From Franzmannia pantelleriensis (lineage in GTDB: Bacteria; Pseudomonadota; Gammaproteobacteria; Pseudomonadales; Halomonadaceae): a DNA stretch of 64,000 bases. A program made the position numbers and the translations under genes. Below the pieces are notes generated by a model that made no database searches, had not been told where the DNA came from, and saw only the letters and a program-made list of their open reading frames with translations. This document shows, in pieces, positions 6,555 through 15,223 of this stretch (position 1 is its first letter; each line of letters starts with the position of its first letter). The stretch spans positions 1 to 64,000 of the forward strand of contig NZ_FNGH01000007.1 in NCBI RefSeq assembly GCF_900102875.1, given 5' to 3'.

Positions 6555-7448
6555 ATGTTCACTGGCTTGAGCGCCTTTCCCCTGACCCCTCTGAATGCCA
6601 GCGGTATCGACGAGGCGGCTTTCGTTCGGCTGGTCGAGCGCCTGGTGGCGGCTGGGGTCGATTCGATTGGGGCGCTGGGCTCCACCGGCAATTACGCCTA
6701 TCTGTCGGTGGCGGAGCGTGCGCGTGTCGCCCAGCTGGCGGTGCAGTACGCCGGCGATACCCCGGTGATGGTGGGTATCGGTGCCGTGCGCACACGCGAT
6801 GTCCTCACGCTGGCGGAAGATGCCCAGCAGGCCGGGGCCAGCGCGGTGATGCTGGCGCCGGTGTCGTATCAGCGGCTGTCGCCCGAGGAGGTGTACGGGC
6901 TGTTCGAGGACGTGACCCGGGCGCTATCGGTGCCGCTGTGCGTCTACGACAATCCCGGCACCACGAATTTCACCTTCAGCGATGAGCTGCATGGGGAGAT
7001 CGCGCATCTGCCCAACGTGGCGTCGATCAAGATCCCTGGCGTGCCGAATGACCCCGCCGAGGCCAAGGCCCGCGTGGCGCGGCTGCGGGCGCTGATTCCC
7101 GTCCATGTGACGATTGGCGTCAGTGGCGATGCCTTTGCCGCGCTGGGGCTGAATGCCGGCTGCGAGGTGTGGTACTCGGCGATTGGCGGGACCTTCCCCA
7201 AAACCATGCTGGCGATCACCCGCGCCGCCCAGGCCGGCGATGCCGAGGAGGCGACCCGGCTGGTCGAGCGGTTGCGGCCTTTGTGGCAGCTGTTTAGCGA
7301 AACCGGCGGCAGCCTGCGCGTGACCGCGGCCGCGGCCGAGCTGCAGGGGCTGGTCGAGTCGCCGTGCCTGCCGCGGCCGCTCAAGGCGGTGGATGGCGAG
7401 GCGCGGCAGCGCCTGGCGGCACTGATCGATGAGCTGGCGCTGGCGTAG
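6555..7448 (+). CDS. Dihydrodipicolinate synthase (DapA) family aldolase
   Basis: A 297-residue TIM-barrel class I aldolase or lyase of the DapA/NanA superfamily. The Schiff-base lysine is Lys159 in VASIKIPG, and the catalytic Tyr is Tyr131 in VYDNPGTTNF. The substrate carboxylate loop reads GSTGNYAYL (42-50) in place of the GTTGE of true DapA. This points to another 2-oxo acid substrate, not lysine biosynthesis. The ATG has GGGAGCA about 10 nt upstream. It is probably a single-gene unit facing the hydrolase gene 9 bp away. Confidence 0.85.
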   Translation: MFTGLSAFPLTPLNASGIDEAAFVRLVERLVAAGVDSIGALGSTGNYAYLSVAERARVAQLAVQYAGDTPVMVGIGAVRTRDVLTLAEDAQQAGASAVMLAPVSYQRLSPEEVYGLFEDVTRALSVPLCVYDNPGTTNFTFSDELHGEIAHLPNVASIKIPGVPNDPAEAKARVARLRALIPVHVTIGVSGDAFAALGLNAGCEVWYSAIGGTFPKTMLAITRAAQAGDAEEATRLVERLRPLWQLFSETGGSLRVTAAAAELQGLVESPCLPRPLKAVDGEARQRLAALIDELALA

Positions 7449-7457
7449 TCCCAGCCG

Positions 7458-8285
7458 TTACGCCTGGCCCAGAAAATCCACGGCCTCACGGATCACCGTG
7501 GTGTCCCCGAGCAGGCGGGTGTGGCCACCGTCCTCCCGCCATAGGGACGCTGTGTTGCCGGCCGTGGCGTTGGCCCTGGCGTCAGCAAACGGCACCACGG
7601 AATCGTTCCTGGCGTGGATCAACAGGGCGTTCAGCTTCAGTTCCTGAAGGCTGAGGTCCACCCGGTAATGCGCCAGCGGCTCATCCAGTGCCGCGGAGAT
7701 ACGCGCTTCCATCCTCGCTAGCGCCCGCCGCGACAGCCCCTGACGACGCCCCTGGGCCAGCGCATAGGCGCGGGCTCCACTCGGCGCGCCGATCAAGACC
7801 GCCTTGCTCGTCTGCAGGCCGAAATCTCGCGCGGCGAGCACCGTCATCGCTCCGCCGACCGAATGGGCGACCACGCCATGTAGCGGGCCGACCGACTCGG
7901 CAACCGTGGCGATGGCTCGCGCCATGAGCGGAAGCGGGGCCTGCTCGCCGGTGGCGGCGCCGTGTGCCGGCAGGTCGAAGGCCACCACCGAGTAGCCGGC
8001 ATCCAGCAGCGGTTGCACGAAGCCGCCCAGCGCATCGTGATCCTGCTCCCAGCCGTGCACCAGCAGCACAGGCGAGCCGCTTCCCAAGCGCCACACCGGC
8101 ACCCGTACCTCATCGATGTCGACCATGGCCGGCGTCCTTGCCGCGAAGGCGTGGGCCCAGCGGTGGTGGCGCCTGGAGCGGCGGGGGCGCATGAAGGTGC
8201 GAGCGCCCAGCGCCCCGAAGTAGCCCGGAAACAGGCAAGAGAGGCCGCGCACGGTCAGTAAGCGAAGACGGCGTTGCATGGACAT
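7458..8285 (-). CDS. Alpha/beta hydrolase
   Basis: A 275-residue alpha/beta hydrolase fold enzyme. Visible elements are the HGW oxyanion loop (77-79), nucleophile Ser142 in AHSVGGA, Asp228 in HARNDSVVPF and His255 in GGHTRLL. The N-terminal 50 residues are basic, which may allow peripheral membrane contact. The ATG at 8285 has GAGGTGA about 3 nt upstream. It lies downstream of, and in the same direction as, a MarR gene. The same 17-bp palindrome occurs before both, so MarR control is likely. The ester or lactone substrate is unknown. Confidence 0.8.
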   Translation of the reverse strand: MSMQRRLRLLTVRGLSCLFPGYFGALGARTFMRPRRSRRHHRWAHAFAARTPAMVDIDEVRVPVWRLGSGSPVLLVHGWEQDHDALGGFVQPLLDAGYSVVAFDLPAHGAATGEQAPLPLMARAIATVAESVGPLHGVVAHSVGGAMTVLAARDFGLQTSKAVLIGAPSGARAYALAQGRRQGLSRRALARMEARISAALDEPLAHYRVDLSLQELKLNALLIHARNDSVVPFADARANATAGNTASLWREDGGHTRLLGDTTVIREAVDFLGQA

Positions 8286-8384
8286 GGATCACCTCACGCT
8301 GTTGTGCCGCGAAGCCCTCGGGCAGCAGGCAAGTGGCATGGGCCACCAGCGTGTTTGCTGTGTACGCATATTCATCGCCTCTAC

Positions 8385-8401
8385 ATGTGTAACTACACTA
8401 T
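8385..8401. promoter_or_regulatory. Probable MarR operator upstream of the hydrolase
   Basis: ATGTGTAACTACACTAT contains the inverted repeat AGTGTA-NN-TACACAT (read on the minus strand), about 100 bp before the hydrolase start. It is identical to the palindrome at 8863-8879 except for the central two bases. The repeat at both promoters suggests one regulator, most simply the MarR protein encoded between them. Confidence 0.7.
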
Positions 8402-8417
8402 TTTGGGTAAAAAAATA

Positions 8418-8861
8418 TCACCCGCTGCGCACCAGCTTATCCAGCGTGTTCTGGGTCAATTGCCACTCGTCTCCGAGGCGCTGATGCATCGTCTTCTGGG
8501 CCTGTTCCCAATAGGGGAAGGCCTCAGCCAACCGCTGGCGGCCCGCCTGGGTCAGTCGGGTGGCCTTGGCGCGACGCCCCCCTTCGGGGCCACGCTCGAT
8601 CAGGCCCTCCTTCTCCAGAAGCTGGAGGTTGCGCACCAGGGTGGTACGCTCCATGGCCAACCACTCCGCCAGGAGAGAAATGGAGTCGGGCGCCCCCTTG
8701 CCGATCGCCACTAGCAGGGTGAACTGGGTAATGCGCAGTCCACAGGGCCGCAGCGCGTCGTCGAAGACGCGGGTGACCGTGCGTGCCACCATCCTGGCGC
8801 GCCGGCAGATACACTCACCGGCCACCAGATCCAGTGCTGCGTTTGAAATCTCGTCGTCCAT
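8418..8861 (-). CDS. MarR family transcriptional regulator
   Basis: A 147-residue winged-helix regulator. The DNA-binding part runs from about residue 35 to 105 (RITQFTLLVAIG, then LAEWLAMERTTLVRNLQLLEKEGLIER and the RRAKATRLTQAGRQ wing). N- and C-terminal helices provide dimerisation. I chose the ATG at 8861. An upstream in-frame GTG at 8876 would place the start codon inside the operator. With ATG 8861 the palindrome ends 1 bp before the start, leaving no room for a ribosome site, so a leaderless transcript is possible. It probably represses itself and the hydrolase. The ligand is unknown. Confidence 0.85.
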   Translation of the reverse strand: MDDEISNAALDLVAGECICRRARMVARTVTRVFDDALRPCGLRITQFTLLVAIGKGAPDSISLLAEWLAMERTTLVRNLQLLEKEGLIERGPEGGRRAKATRLTQAGRQRLAEAFPYWEQAQKTMHQRLGDEWQLTQNTLDKLVRSG

Positions 8862-8862
8862 A

Positions 8863-8879
8863 ATGTGTATATACACTAT
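8863..8879. promoter_or_regulatory. Probable MarR operator at its own gene
   Basis: ATGTGTATATACACTAT is a near-perfect palindrome immediately before the marR start codon. It matches 8385-8401 at 15 of 17 positions. Its placement over the expected promoter and start region is that of an autorepressor site. Confidence 0.7.
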
Positions 8880-8949
8880 GTAGGGCGAACCTGCCTACTC
8901 GATGCCGGCAGCGCAATTGAGAGGGGCTGCTGGGTGTGTGGCCGCTCAC

Positions 8950-9150
8950 TTATCGCCCCGACAGCCACATGATCAGCGAGAGCACCACGCTGACCAGGAT
9001 CATGGTGGTAATGGGGAAGAAGAACGAGAAACCCTCGCGGCGCACGGCGATGTCGCCGGGCAGCTGGCCGAAGGGCAGCTTGGAGAGCCACGGCCAGAGG
9101 ATGCCGATGGCGACGATGATCAGGCCGATAAGGATCAGGGTGCGCGACAT
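8950..9150 (-). CDS. DUF2905 family small membrane protein, copy A
   Basis: A 66-residue protein with two transmembrane helices (about 4-20 and 45-63) around the conserved loop LPFGQLPGDIAVRREGFSFF, the DUF2905 hallmark. Function is unknown. The start at 9150 (MSRTLIL) is fixed by GGAGG about 6 nt upstream. A longer reading frame to 9261 lacks such support. The encoded protein is identical to that of copy B at 18198-18398. Confidence 0.85.
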   Translation of the reverse strand: MSRTLILIGLIIVAIGILWPWLSKLPFGQLPGDIAVRREGFSFFFPITTMILVSVVLSLIMWLSGR

Positions 9151-9194
9151 GCGGCCTCCTGTGCGTTGCTGTGGCGCTGATGCTTTGACTGCAT

Positions 9195-9223
9195 GCGGCC
9201 GGCGGGGAGTTCCCGCCGGCCGC
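9195..9223. terminator. GC-rich hairpin, possible terminator of the acyl-CoA ligase gene
   Basis: GCGGCCGGCGGG and its complement, separated by a short loop, form a strong stem between the ligase stop and the DUF2905 start. No U-run follows on either strand, so termination is only a possibility. The same hairpin occurs in the duplicate at 18443-18471. Confidence 0.45.
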
Positions 9224-9303
9224 TGCGGTTGTGGCGCCCCACCGGCTAGTTGGTGGGGCATAGCCCTGGCCGCTCCTGGTGTGCATATGCCTTGGGCGCT
9301 GGT

Positions 9304-10956
9304 TCATAATTCATGCCGAATACGCTTCTTATCTAGTTTTCCTACGCTGGTTTTGGGAATCTCGTCGACGAAGCGTACGAGTGACGGAATCGCCCATTGG
9401 GTGATGCGGCCCTCGTCTACGAAGCGCTGCAGGAACGCCCGTATCTCTTCGGGCATGGGAGGATCATTTACATCACTGGCTCTAGCAAACACTGCGGGGC
9501 GCTCGCCCCACTTCTCATCGGGAATGCCGATTACGGCCACTTCAGCAACGCCAGGATGTTGGCCAACCAGGTTCTCGAGCTCAAGTGAAGAGACCCACTC
9601 TCCGCCGGTCTTGATCACGTCTTTGAGGCGGTCTCGGATCTGCAGGAAACCGTGCTCGTCGAGTACTGCCATATCGCCGGTGTGAAGCCAGCCGTTGCGC
9701 CATAGTTCCTTGCTGCGAGCCTCTTCTTTGTAATAGTCCTGGGTAAGCCACGGGCCACGCACCCGTACTTCCCCGACGCTCTCACCATCGTGAGGTAGCG
9801 CAATGCCACTTTCATCGACCACCTCCAATTTTACCAGCGGGACGGCCATGCCTGCCTTGGTACGCCAGGGCAGCTGGCTTTCGAAATCGACCCCGTTTAT
9901 CTCCTGGGGCAAAATGCTGGCGGTAAGCAATGGGCAGGTCTCTGACATGCCGTAAGCGCTGCGTGTATCGATACCCAGTTCCCAAGCCTTTGTTGCCAGC
10001 GATTGAGGTAGGGGACTACCGCCCACTAGTACCTTCCAACCGGCGAGATCGACACTTCCCGAGGTGATGGCCTCAGTGCCCACAACCATATTAAGTAGAG
10101 TGGGGACACAGTGAGAGAAATCTACCTTCTCGTCGACGAGCAAGTTGACCAGGACATCCGGTTCATAGCGACCGGGATAAACCTGAGTGGCACCCAACAG
10201 TGTGGCGGTATATGGCACTCCCCATGCATGAACATGGAACATTGGCGTAATTGGCATATACACCTTGTCTCGATTGAGCAATTCGAACCCTGGTGACTGG
10301 AATGTACTCGCCTCGCAAAGGGTATGGAGTACCAGTTGGCGATGAGAGAAGTACACGCCTTTGGGATTGCCGGTCGTGCCGGTGGTGTAGAACAGCGTAG
10401 CCACAGCGTTTTCGTCGAAGATAGGAAAGTCGTAGTGGGCAGGGTGCTCGGCCAGCAGCTCCTCATACTCACCAACAAGAGGGAGTACGGGCTCTCGCTT
10501 GCTGGGAGTGTCCTGACATAGTAGGTATCCACGAATGCGCGGTAGCCGCTTGGCCAAGGGTTCGAGCAGTGGCAAGAAATCCTCATGAATCAGCACGAAG
10601 TCGTCCTCAGCGTGCGCCATGGTGTAGTGGATCTGCTCTGGCGACAGACGTACGTTCACCGTGTGCAGAACGGCGCCTATCATGGGGACGGCGAAGAATG
10701 CTTCGAGATAGCGGTGGCTGTCCCAGTCAAGCATTGCGACCACATTGCCGGCCTTGACACCCTGAGCGGAGAGTAGGTGAGCGAGCTGGTGCACGCGTTC
10801 CCGAAACCGACGATAGTCATGGCGGTAGAGATTGCGGTAGACGATCTGGTTGGTACCTGCCATTCGCACGCCGGAGTCGAGCAGTTCACCGATTAACAGC
10901 GGTGAATAGGATGCAGAGGGTGCTGCCTGTGGAATTATCATTGTCTCTGTATTCAT
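9304..10956 (-). CDS. Acyl-CoA ligase (AMP-forming), medium/long-chain fatty acid type
   Basis: A 550-residue ANL-superfamily enzyme that activates a carboxylic acid to its CoA thioester via an acyl-adenylate. The AMP-binding loop is [12 protein letters not shown] (190-201). [10 protein letters not shown] follows in the middle, [15 protein letters not shown] and [15 protein letters not shown] mark the hinge, and the C-terminal catalytic Lys lies in [12 protein letters not shown]. The sequence resembles fatty acyl-CoA and DmdB-type methylthiopropionate-CoA ligases. The substrate cannot be settled from sequence. Codon use is slightly AT-richer than the flanks. A 31-codon scrap of a close paralogue survives at 18862-18955. 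Confidence 0.85.
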   Translation of the reverse strand: MNTETMIIPQAAPSASYSPLLIGELLDSGVRMAGTNQIVYRNLYRHDYRRFRERVHQLAHLLSAQGVKAGNVVAMLDWDSHRYLEAFFAVPMIGAVLHTVNVRLSPEQIHYTMAHAEDDFVLIHEDFLPLLEPLAKRLPRIRGYLLCQDTPSKREPVLPLVGEYEELLAEHPAHYDFPIFDENAVATLFYTTGTTGNPKGVYFSHRQLVLHTLCEASTFQSPGFELLNRDKVYMPITPMFHVHAWGVPYTATLLGATQVYPGRYEPDVLVNLLVDEKVDFSHCVPTLLNMVVGTEAITSGSVDLAGWKVLVGGSPLPQSLATKAWELGIDTRSAYGMSETCPLLTASILPQEINGVDFESQLPWRTKAGMAVPLVKLEVVDESGIALPHDGESVGEVRVRGPWLTQDYYKEEARSKELWRNGWLHTGDMAVLDEHGFLQIRDRLKDVIKTGGEWVSSLELENLVGQHPGVAEVAVIGIPDEKWGERPAVFARASDVNDPPMPEEIRAFLQRFVDEGRITQWAIPSLVRFVDEIPKTSVGKLDKKRIRHEL

Positions 10957-11085
10957 TGTATTCCTCGCGGTTATGCTTTCACTAGGAAGGTTTTACGTTT
11001 TCAATGACCAGCGTATTAGACGGTGGTCGATGACGGTGTTAGGCATAAATTTATGCCTTTATATTTCTCTGAACTTTCTGTTGTC

Positions 11086-12585
11086 TTAGCTCGCATTAGA
11101 GTCTTTGTGTAGTTTTCGCATAAATGAAAAGGCCATGAAAAAAATGATGATAGTCAAAGGGAGTGCGGCAATAATGGAGGCCGACTGCAAGCCTGTTAGC
11201 CCACCACGAGTTAATAAGACCCAGCAGCTCACTGAGATCAGTACTCCCCATACGGTGCGTTTATAGACCGAGGGGGATTGAGATCCATTATCAGACATTT
11301 GAGAGACTATGTAGGTCGCTGAATCCAGAGATGTCACAAGGAAAAAGAATATAAGTAGCATGGTTATGCTAGAAAGTATCAGGGAGTTTGGCATAGTCTC
11401 GAACATTTGGAAAATGGCGGATGTGATGTTGGACTGAACCAATTCGGAAAGCTCACCATTATTGTTTGAATCGATATATAGAGCAGAGCTACCCAGCACA
11501 CCAATCCAAAGACATGCGATGAGTGGGGGGACTAATAGTACGCCAAAGACGAACTCTCGGATCGTTCTGCCCTTTGATATTCTTGCAATGAAGGTGCCTA
11601 CGAACGGTGACCAAGCTATGATCCATGCCCAATAAAATATCGTCCATGAACTTGCCCAGGCGTTACTCGTACTAGGTGACGTACGAAGGCTCATGCCAAT
11701 AAAGTTCTGCACATAGTCTCCGATTCCTAGAATAATAGAATTAAGGATGAATGTTGTCGGTCCAGTTATGAGAATATAAGTCATAACTGCCAAGCAAGTT
11801 GCCATGCACGTTAGGGATAAGTATTTTATGCCCTTGTCAAGCCCAGTGTAAGTGGAGAGCATATAGGCTATAAAAATAGCTGCTAATATAATAAGGTGCC
11901 GCGAAGAATTATCGGATGTATCAATGATATCAGTAATACCACTATTGATCTGTAATACCCCGAGGCCTAATGATGTGGCGACGCCTATAACTGTAACTAC
12001 TATGGCTATAATATCTAGCATGGTAAAGCGATTGATTTTTATTGTCGATCTAGTCTCTAGGTCTGTAAATACTGAGGAGATAAGGCCTTTTCGCCCTCGG
12101 TTGTACTGAAAATAAGCTATAATTAACCCTACAAGCGCTGATGCAGACCATTGATGTACTCCCCAGTTGAAAAAGCTGTATTGGATTGCTAGGCGAGCGG
12201 CTTGTGTGGTTTTGCCTTCGGCATCATCAAATGGCGGATTGACATAATGAAAGATCGGCTCCGCCATTCCATAAAATACTAAGCCAACGCCGAATCCTGC
12301 GGCTAGTAGCATACTCAACCATGTGCAAGTGCCGTAGGCTGGGCCTGAGTCCTCGCTGCCGAGCTTGATTTTACCGTATCTAGATAATGCCAGATAAAAG
12401 AGGAAGCATACAAAAATAAATACTGAGATTAAATATAACCACCCAAAATGGTTGCTTACTATCATTAGTGTATCGCCGCTCAGTCCGCTAAGTTTTGCAG
12501 GAAGTGCGGCACCTAGTGCTGTTATTAAGATAACAATGGTGCAAGACGATATAAATGTGATGTTTGTTTTTGGGTATTCCATCAT
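11086..12585 (-). CDS. BCCT family transporter
   Basis: A 499-residue carrier with about twelve transmembrane helices, of the betaine/carnitine/choline family. Signatures are GFGVGLVFYGMAEPIFHY (about 97-114), FNWGVHQWS and WTIFYWAWIIAWSPFVGTFI. In BetP and CaiT the last motif reads WAWW. Here the second Trp of the substrate cage is Ile, so the ligand may not be a plain trimethylammonium compound. The C-terminus lacks the long basic osmosensing tail of BetP. It ends an operon with the M24 and M20 genes (39-bp gap). The whole block is AT-rich compared with its flanks, suggesting transfer. Confidence 0.85.
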   Translation of the reverse strand: MMEYPKTNITFISSCTIVILITALGAALPAKLSGLSGDTLMIVSNHFGWLYLISVFIFVCFLFYLALSRYGKIKLGSEDSGPAYGTCTWLSMLLAAGFGVGLVFYGMAEPIFHYVNPPFDDAEGKTTQAARLAIQYSFFNWGVHQWSASALVGLIIAYFQYNRGRKGLISSVFTDLETRSTIKINRFTMLDIIAIVVTVIGVATSLGLGVLQINSGITDIIDTSDNSSRHLIILAAIFIAYMLSTYTGLDKGIKYLSLTCMATCLAVMTYILITGPTTFILNSIILGIGDYVQNFIGMSLRTSPSTSNAWASSWTIFYWAWIIAWSPFVGTFIARISKGRTIREFVFGVLLVPPLIACLWIGVLGSSALYIDSNNNGELSELVQSNITSAIFQMFETMPNSLILSSITMLLIFFFLVTSLDSATYIVSQMSDNGSQSPSVYKRTVWGVLISVSCWVLLTRGGLTGLQSASIIAALPLTIIIFFMAFSFMRKLHKDSNAS

Positions 12586-12624
12586 ATGCTTCCTATAATT
12601 GTTTGTGTCATGTTCGACTAGCTT

Positions 12625-13818
12625 TCATCTAATATATAATTCTTGACTCATGTCGCATAATGTCTCAGCACCTCGATCAGTAACTCGAAATGTCTCACTC
12701 ACCTCGGCACCCCAGTGATTTTTCCAGATGCCGGCGATGAGATGAAAAGTCATATTTGGTACGAGGGGCGTAGTGTCTTCGGGGCGAATGGAAGCAGTAC
12801 GCTCCAGCCAAGAGGGTGGGAAGGCGCATCCGACCGAATAGCCGAGGCGTGACGTCTTTCCCAAATTGTGTTTTATGTTGACTTTCTCCCACACAGCATG
12901 AACCTCCGAGAGCGTCATGCCCGGCGATATGGACCTAAGCGTTGCCTGAACACCTTCGCTTGCATGCTTTGTTGCATCCGCAAGGTCTTCTGGCGGAGTT
13001 CTTCCAATATATACAGTGCGAGCTAACGGACTGTGATAGCGGTATCTAGCCCCTGATAGCTCAAGCGTAAGATTCTGGTTAGGCATTAATGGATCATCAC
13101 TCCAGGTCAAATGCGGAGTGGCGCTTCGCCTGCCTGTGGGCATGACAGGAGGGTTTGCTGGATAATCACCACCATACTCTGAAGTGCCTTTTATTTGAGC
13201 ATGATAGACATTGGCAATGACATCACTCTCTCGGACGCCAGCCGTCATCGCGTCGAGTCCTGCGCGCATAGCAGATTCTGTAATCCTGGCTGCCTGCTTC
13301 ATGTAATCTATTTCGCGATCTGTCTTTACTATCCGCACAAAATTTATCAACCTACGCACTTCCGCAATTGGTTTTTTTAGTCTCTTTATTAAGAAAGAGG
13401 TGTCAAAGTGGGTTGTCATACCTGCATCAACATCGATTCCAACCTTTAATCTGGAAAGGTTGTGCTCGTTGAGAATATTCATGACCAGCTCAAAAGGGTG
13501 GGAGTGCTCGTTGTCTACCATATAGTCTTGCCACCCAATAATGCTTTTCTCAGACAGGTGTGTCCTAACTTTAGCTGCAAGTAGGTCTTGGCTTCTTATA
13601 ACAAGTATTGGTTCGGCGCGATAAATAGATATAATCATCGTTTGAGGCGTGTAGTAAGATACTGCATCGTAGCCTGTGGTGTAGAAAATATTAGCGGGGT
13701 CTGAGTCCAGTAGTACTTCGATACCTACCGAGTGCATCTCCTTCTTTATGGCATCTAGGCGCGTTGCGTGTTCTTGCTTGGTGAAAGGTAGTGATATGGG
13801 AGAAGTCACATCGTTCAT
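12625..13818 (-). CDS. M24 (creatinase-fold) hydrolase, DoeA/EutD-like
   Basis: A 397-residue pita-bread fold protein. Its length and motifs resemble ectoine hydrolase (DoeA/EutD): RYRYHSPLARTVYIG (258-272), RLGYSVGCAFPPSWLERT (324-341) and MTFHLIAG. The Asp-Asp and other metal ligands of M24 aminopeptidases are mostly replaced, as in metal-free creatinase-like hydrolases. The likely reaction is cleavage of a cyclic amidine or amide C-N bond in a small zwitterion. Its start overlaps the M20 stop by 4 nt, so the two are co-translated. Ectoine itself as substrate is an inference. Classic doe clusters have AstE-type DoeB, which is absent here. Confidence 0.8.
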   Translation of the reverse strand: MNDVTSPISLPFTKQEHATRLDAIKKEMHSVGIEVLLDSDPANIFYTTGYDAVSYYTPQTMIISIYRAEPILVIRSQDLLAAKVRTHLSEKSIIGWQDYMVDNEHSHPFELVMNILNEHNLSRLKVGIDVDAGMTTHFDTSFLIKRLKKPIAEVRRLINFVRIVKTDREIDYMKQAARITESAMRAGLDAMTAGVRESDVIANVYHAQIKGTSEYGGDYPANPPVMPTGRRSATPHLTWSDDPLMPNQNLTLELSGARYRYHSPLARTVYIGRTPPEDLADATKHASEGVQATLRSISPGMTLSEVHAVWEKVNIKHNLGKTSRLGYSVGCAFPPSWLERTASIRPEDTTPLVPNMTFHLIAGIWKNHWGAEVSETFRVTDRGAETLCDMSQELYIR

Positions 13819-15014
13819 GATTCTGGTGCCTCGCTTAGTTCTTTTAAAATTTCTTCAGCTGTTGAGATGGTGAGCCTAAAGCCAGACAGCATATCTTCAT
13901 CTGCTATCCCAAACTTTGGGCTATGAAGCGGATGAATATTTCCCAGGTCAGGGTTGTAACATCCATAAAAGAAATATAGGCTTCGGCATTTTTGCGAGTA
14001 AAATCCGAAATCATCACTGCCCATCAGCGGCTTCAGCAGGTGTAGCTTATCCTTTCCAAGCTGCTCCTCTGCTGTCTTTATGAAAGTTGATACGAGGTGT
14101 TCGTCATTTTGGATAGAAGGTTCCCCTTCATGTAAAATAAAGTGTGATTCGGCGCCATGAATTTTCGCTACTCCCTCGGCTAGCTGGACAACTTTTCTTT
14201 GTATCTCTGCCCTTGTCTCTGGCGACCGAGTACGAATCGTGCCACGTAGTTCAGTATGGTCACATATTATGTTTTCAGCGATGCCTCCGGAAATCATTCC
14301 AATGCTTATGACCGCGCTTTCATCAGAGGCGGTCTGACGTGATATGATCCCTTGTAACAGTTGGATGAATGCGGATGCTATGAATATCGTGTCAGTTCCC
14401 TGATAGGGAAACGCGCCATGGGCGCTCTTTCCCTGAAATGTAAGGCTAAAGCTATCTGCTGCAGCGGTAACATAATCATGAACAACCCCAACTGTTCCGG
14501 ATGGTATAAATGGAAAAGCATGAACGCCAATCATTGCGTCCATGTCATCCACCCATCCTTCACTCACAACATCGCGTCCGCCTAGTGGTTCAGACTCTTC
14601 GGAAGGTTGAAAAATTATTCGTATGTTTCCATTCAAATTTTTCTTGTTGTTAAAATAAACAGCGGCGCCTGCAGCAATGGCAGAGTGAGTGTCATGGCCG
14701 CAAGCATGCATTACGCCTTCTACACGGGATGCATAAGGAAGGTCGCTGCGCTCTTCATCTATAGGTAACGCATCCATGTCACCACGGATCCCTATGGTGA
14801 TTAATCGGTTTGTATTCTTGGCTTTGGCAAGCACATCAACGATTAAGGCGCCGGAGGGTGTTTCCGTTATATTATCGATGCCTGCATTGTAAAGAAAATC
14901 TCTTATTCTACGTCTAGTAGCATGCTCTTCCCCGGAAAGCTCGGGATGGGCATGGAGAGCATGACGTAACTCCACGATCTCGTCTTTTAGTTCATGCAAG
15001 CTATTGATAGACAT
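13815..15014 (-). CDS. M20 family amidohydrolase/deacylase
   Basis: A 399-residue zinc-type amidohydrolase related to hippurate and N-acyl-amino acid hydrolases. Metal-site motifs are GDMDALPIDE, MHACGHDTHSA (the HAC-GHD Cys is typical of the amidohydrolase branch), QPSEESEPLGG and GVHAFPF, with a late HPLHSP. The true start is ATG 15014, with AGAGGG upstream and the normal MSINSLHELKDEIVELRHAL beginning. A longer frame upstream is probably spurious. It is the first gene of the operon with the M24 hydrolase and the BCCT carrier. It could deacylate the product of the M24 enzyme. Confidence 0.85.
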   Translation of the reverse strand: MSINSLHELKDEIVELRHALHAHPELSGEEHATRRRIRDFLYNAGIDNITETPSGALIVDVLAKAKNTNRLITIGIRGDMDALPIDEERSDLPYASRVEGVMHACGHDTHSAIAAGAAVYFNNKKNLNGNIRIIFQPSEESEPLGGRDVVSEGWVDDMDAMIGVHAFPFIPSGTVGVVHDYVTAAADSFSLTFQGKSAHGAFPYQGTDTIFIASAFIQLLQGIISRQTASDESAVISIGMISGGIAENIICDHTELRGTIRTRSPETRAEIQRKVVQLAEGVAKIHGAESHFILHEGEPSIQNDEHLVSTFIKTAEEQLGKDKLHLLKPLMGSDDFGFYSQKCRSLYFFYGCYNPDLGNIHPLHSPKFGIADEDMLSGFRLTISTAEEILKELSEAPES

Positions 15015-15223
15015 TGCTGCCCTCTTTGCAAAAGATATCTGTAAAGATTTTCTGTTGTTTGTGGGTATTGAAGTCCACGTGGAGGAACGTTGCAATGGAA
15101 GATAATGACAACCCTGTTTGCAATTTTGAAAACGACAGCGTAAGTTGTGGAGGAGAAGTGGATAAGCTATGAGGCTTGTGTCCTCTTGCTCTCCTGGCGT
15201 GTTTGTTTTGGGATGAAAAACAA
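15015..15223. promoter_or_regulatory. Divergent promoter region between the amidohydrolase operon and lysR
   Basis: A 209-bp AT-rich gap between divergent starts. TTGCAAT occurs as a direct repeat at 15090-15096 and 15118-15124, 28 bp apart. This is a candidate binding region for the adjacent LysR regulator. No -10/-35 pair could be chosen with confidence. Confidence 0.4.

Larger units (their letters stand above)
8944..9233. repeat. Duplicated segment, copy A (DUF2905 gene and upstream hairpin)
   Basis: About 290 bp covering the DUF2905 gene and its upstream GC-rich hairpin recur almost unchanged at 18194-18480 in the same orientation. Differences are scattered single bases. An acyl-CoA ligase gene lies beyond the hairpin here and a scrap of the same gene lies beyond copy B, so the original duplication was longer. 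Confidence 0.85.

Noticed and set aside
9195..9223. Perfect hairpin as a small RNA or CRISPR-like repeat
   Set aside because: It occurs only twice, each time as part of the larger DUF2905 duplication, with no spacer-repeat periodicity.
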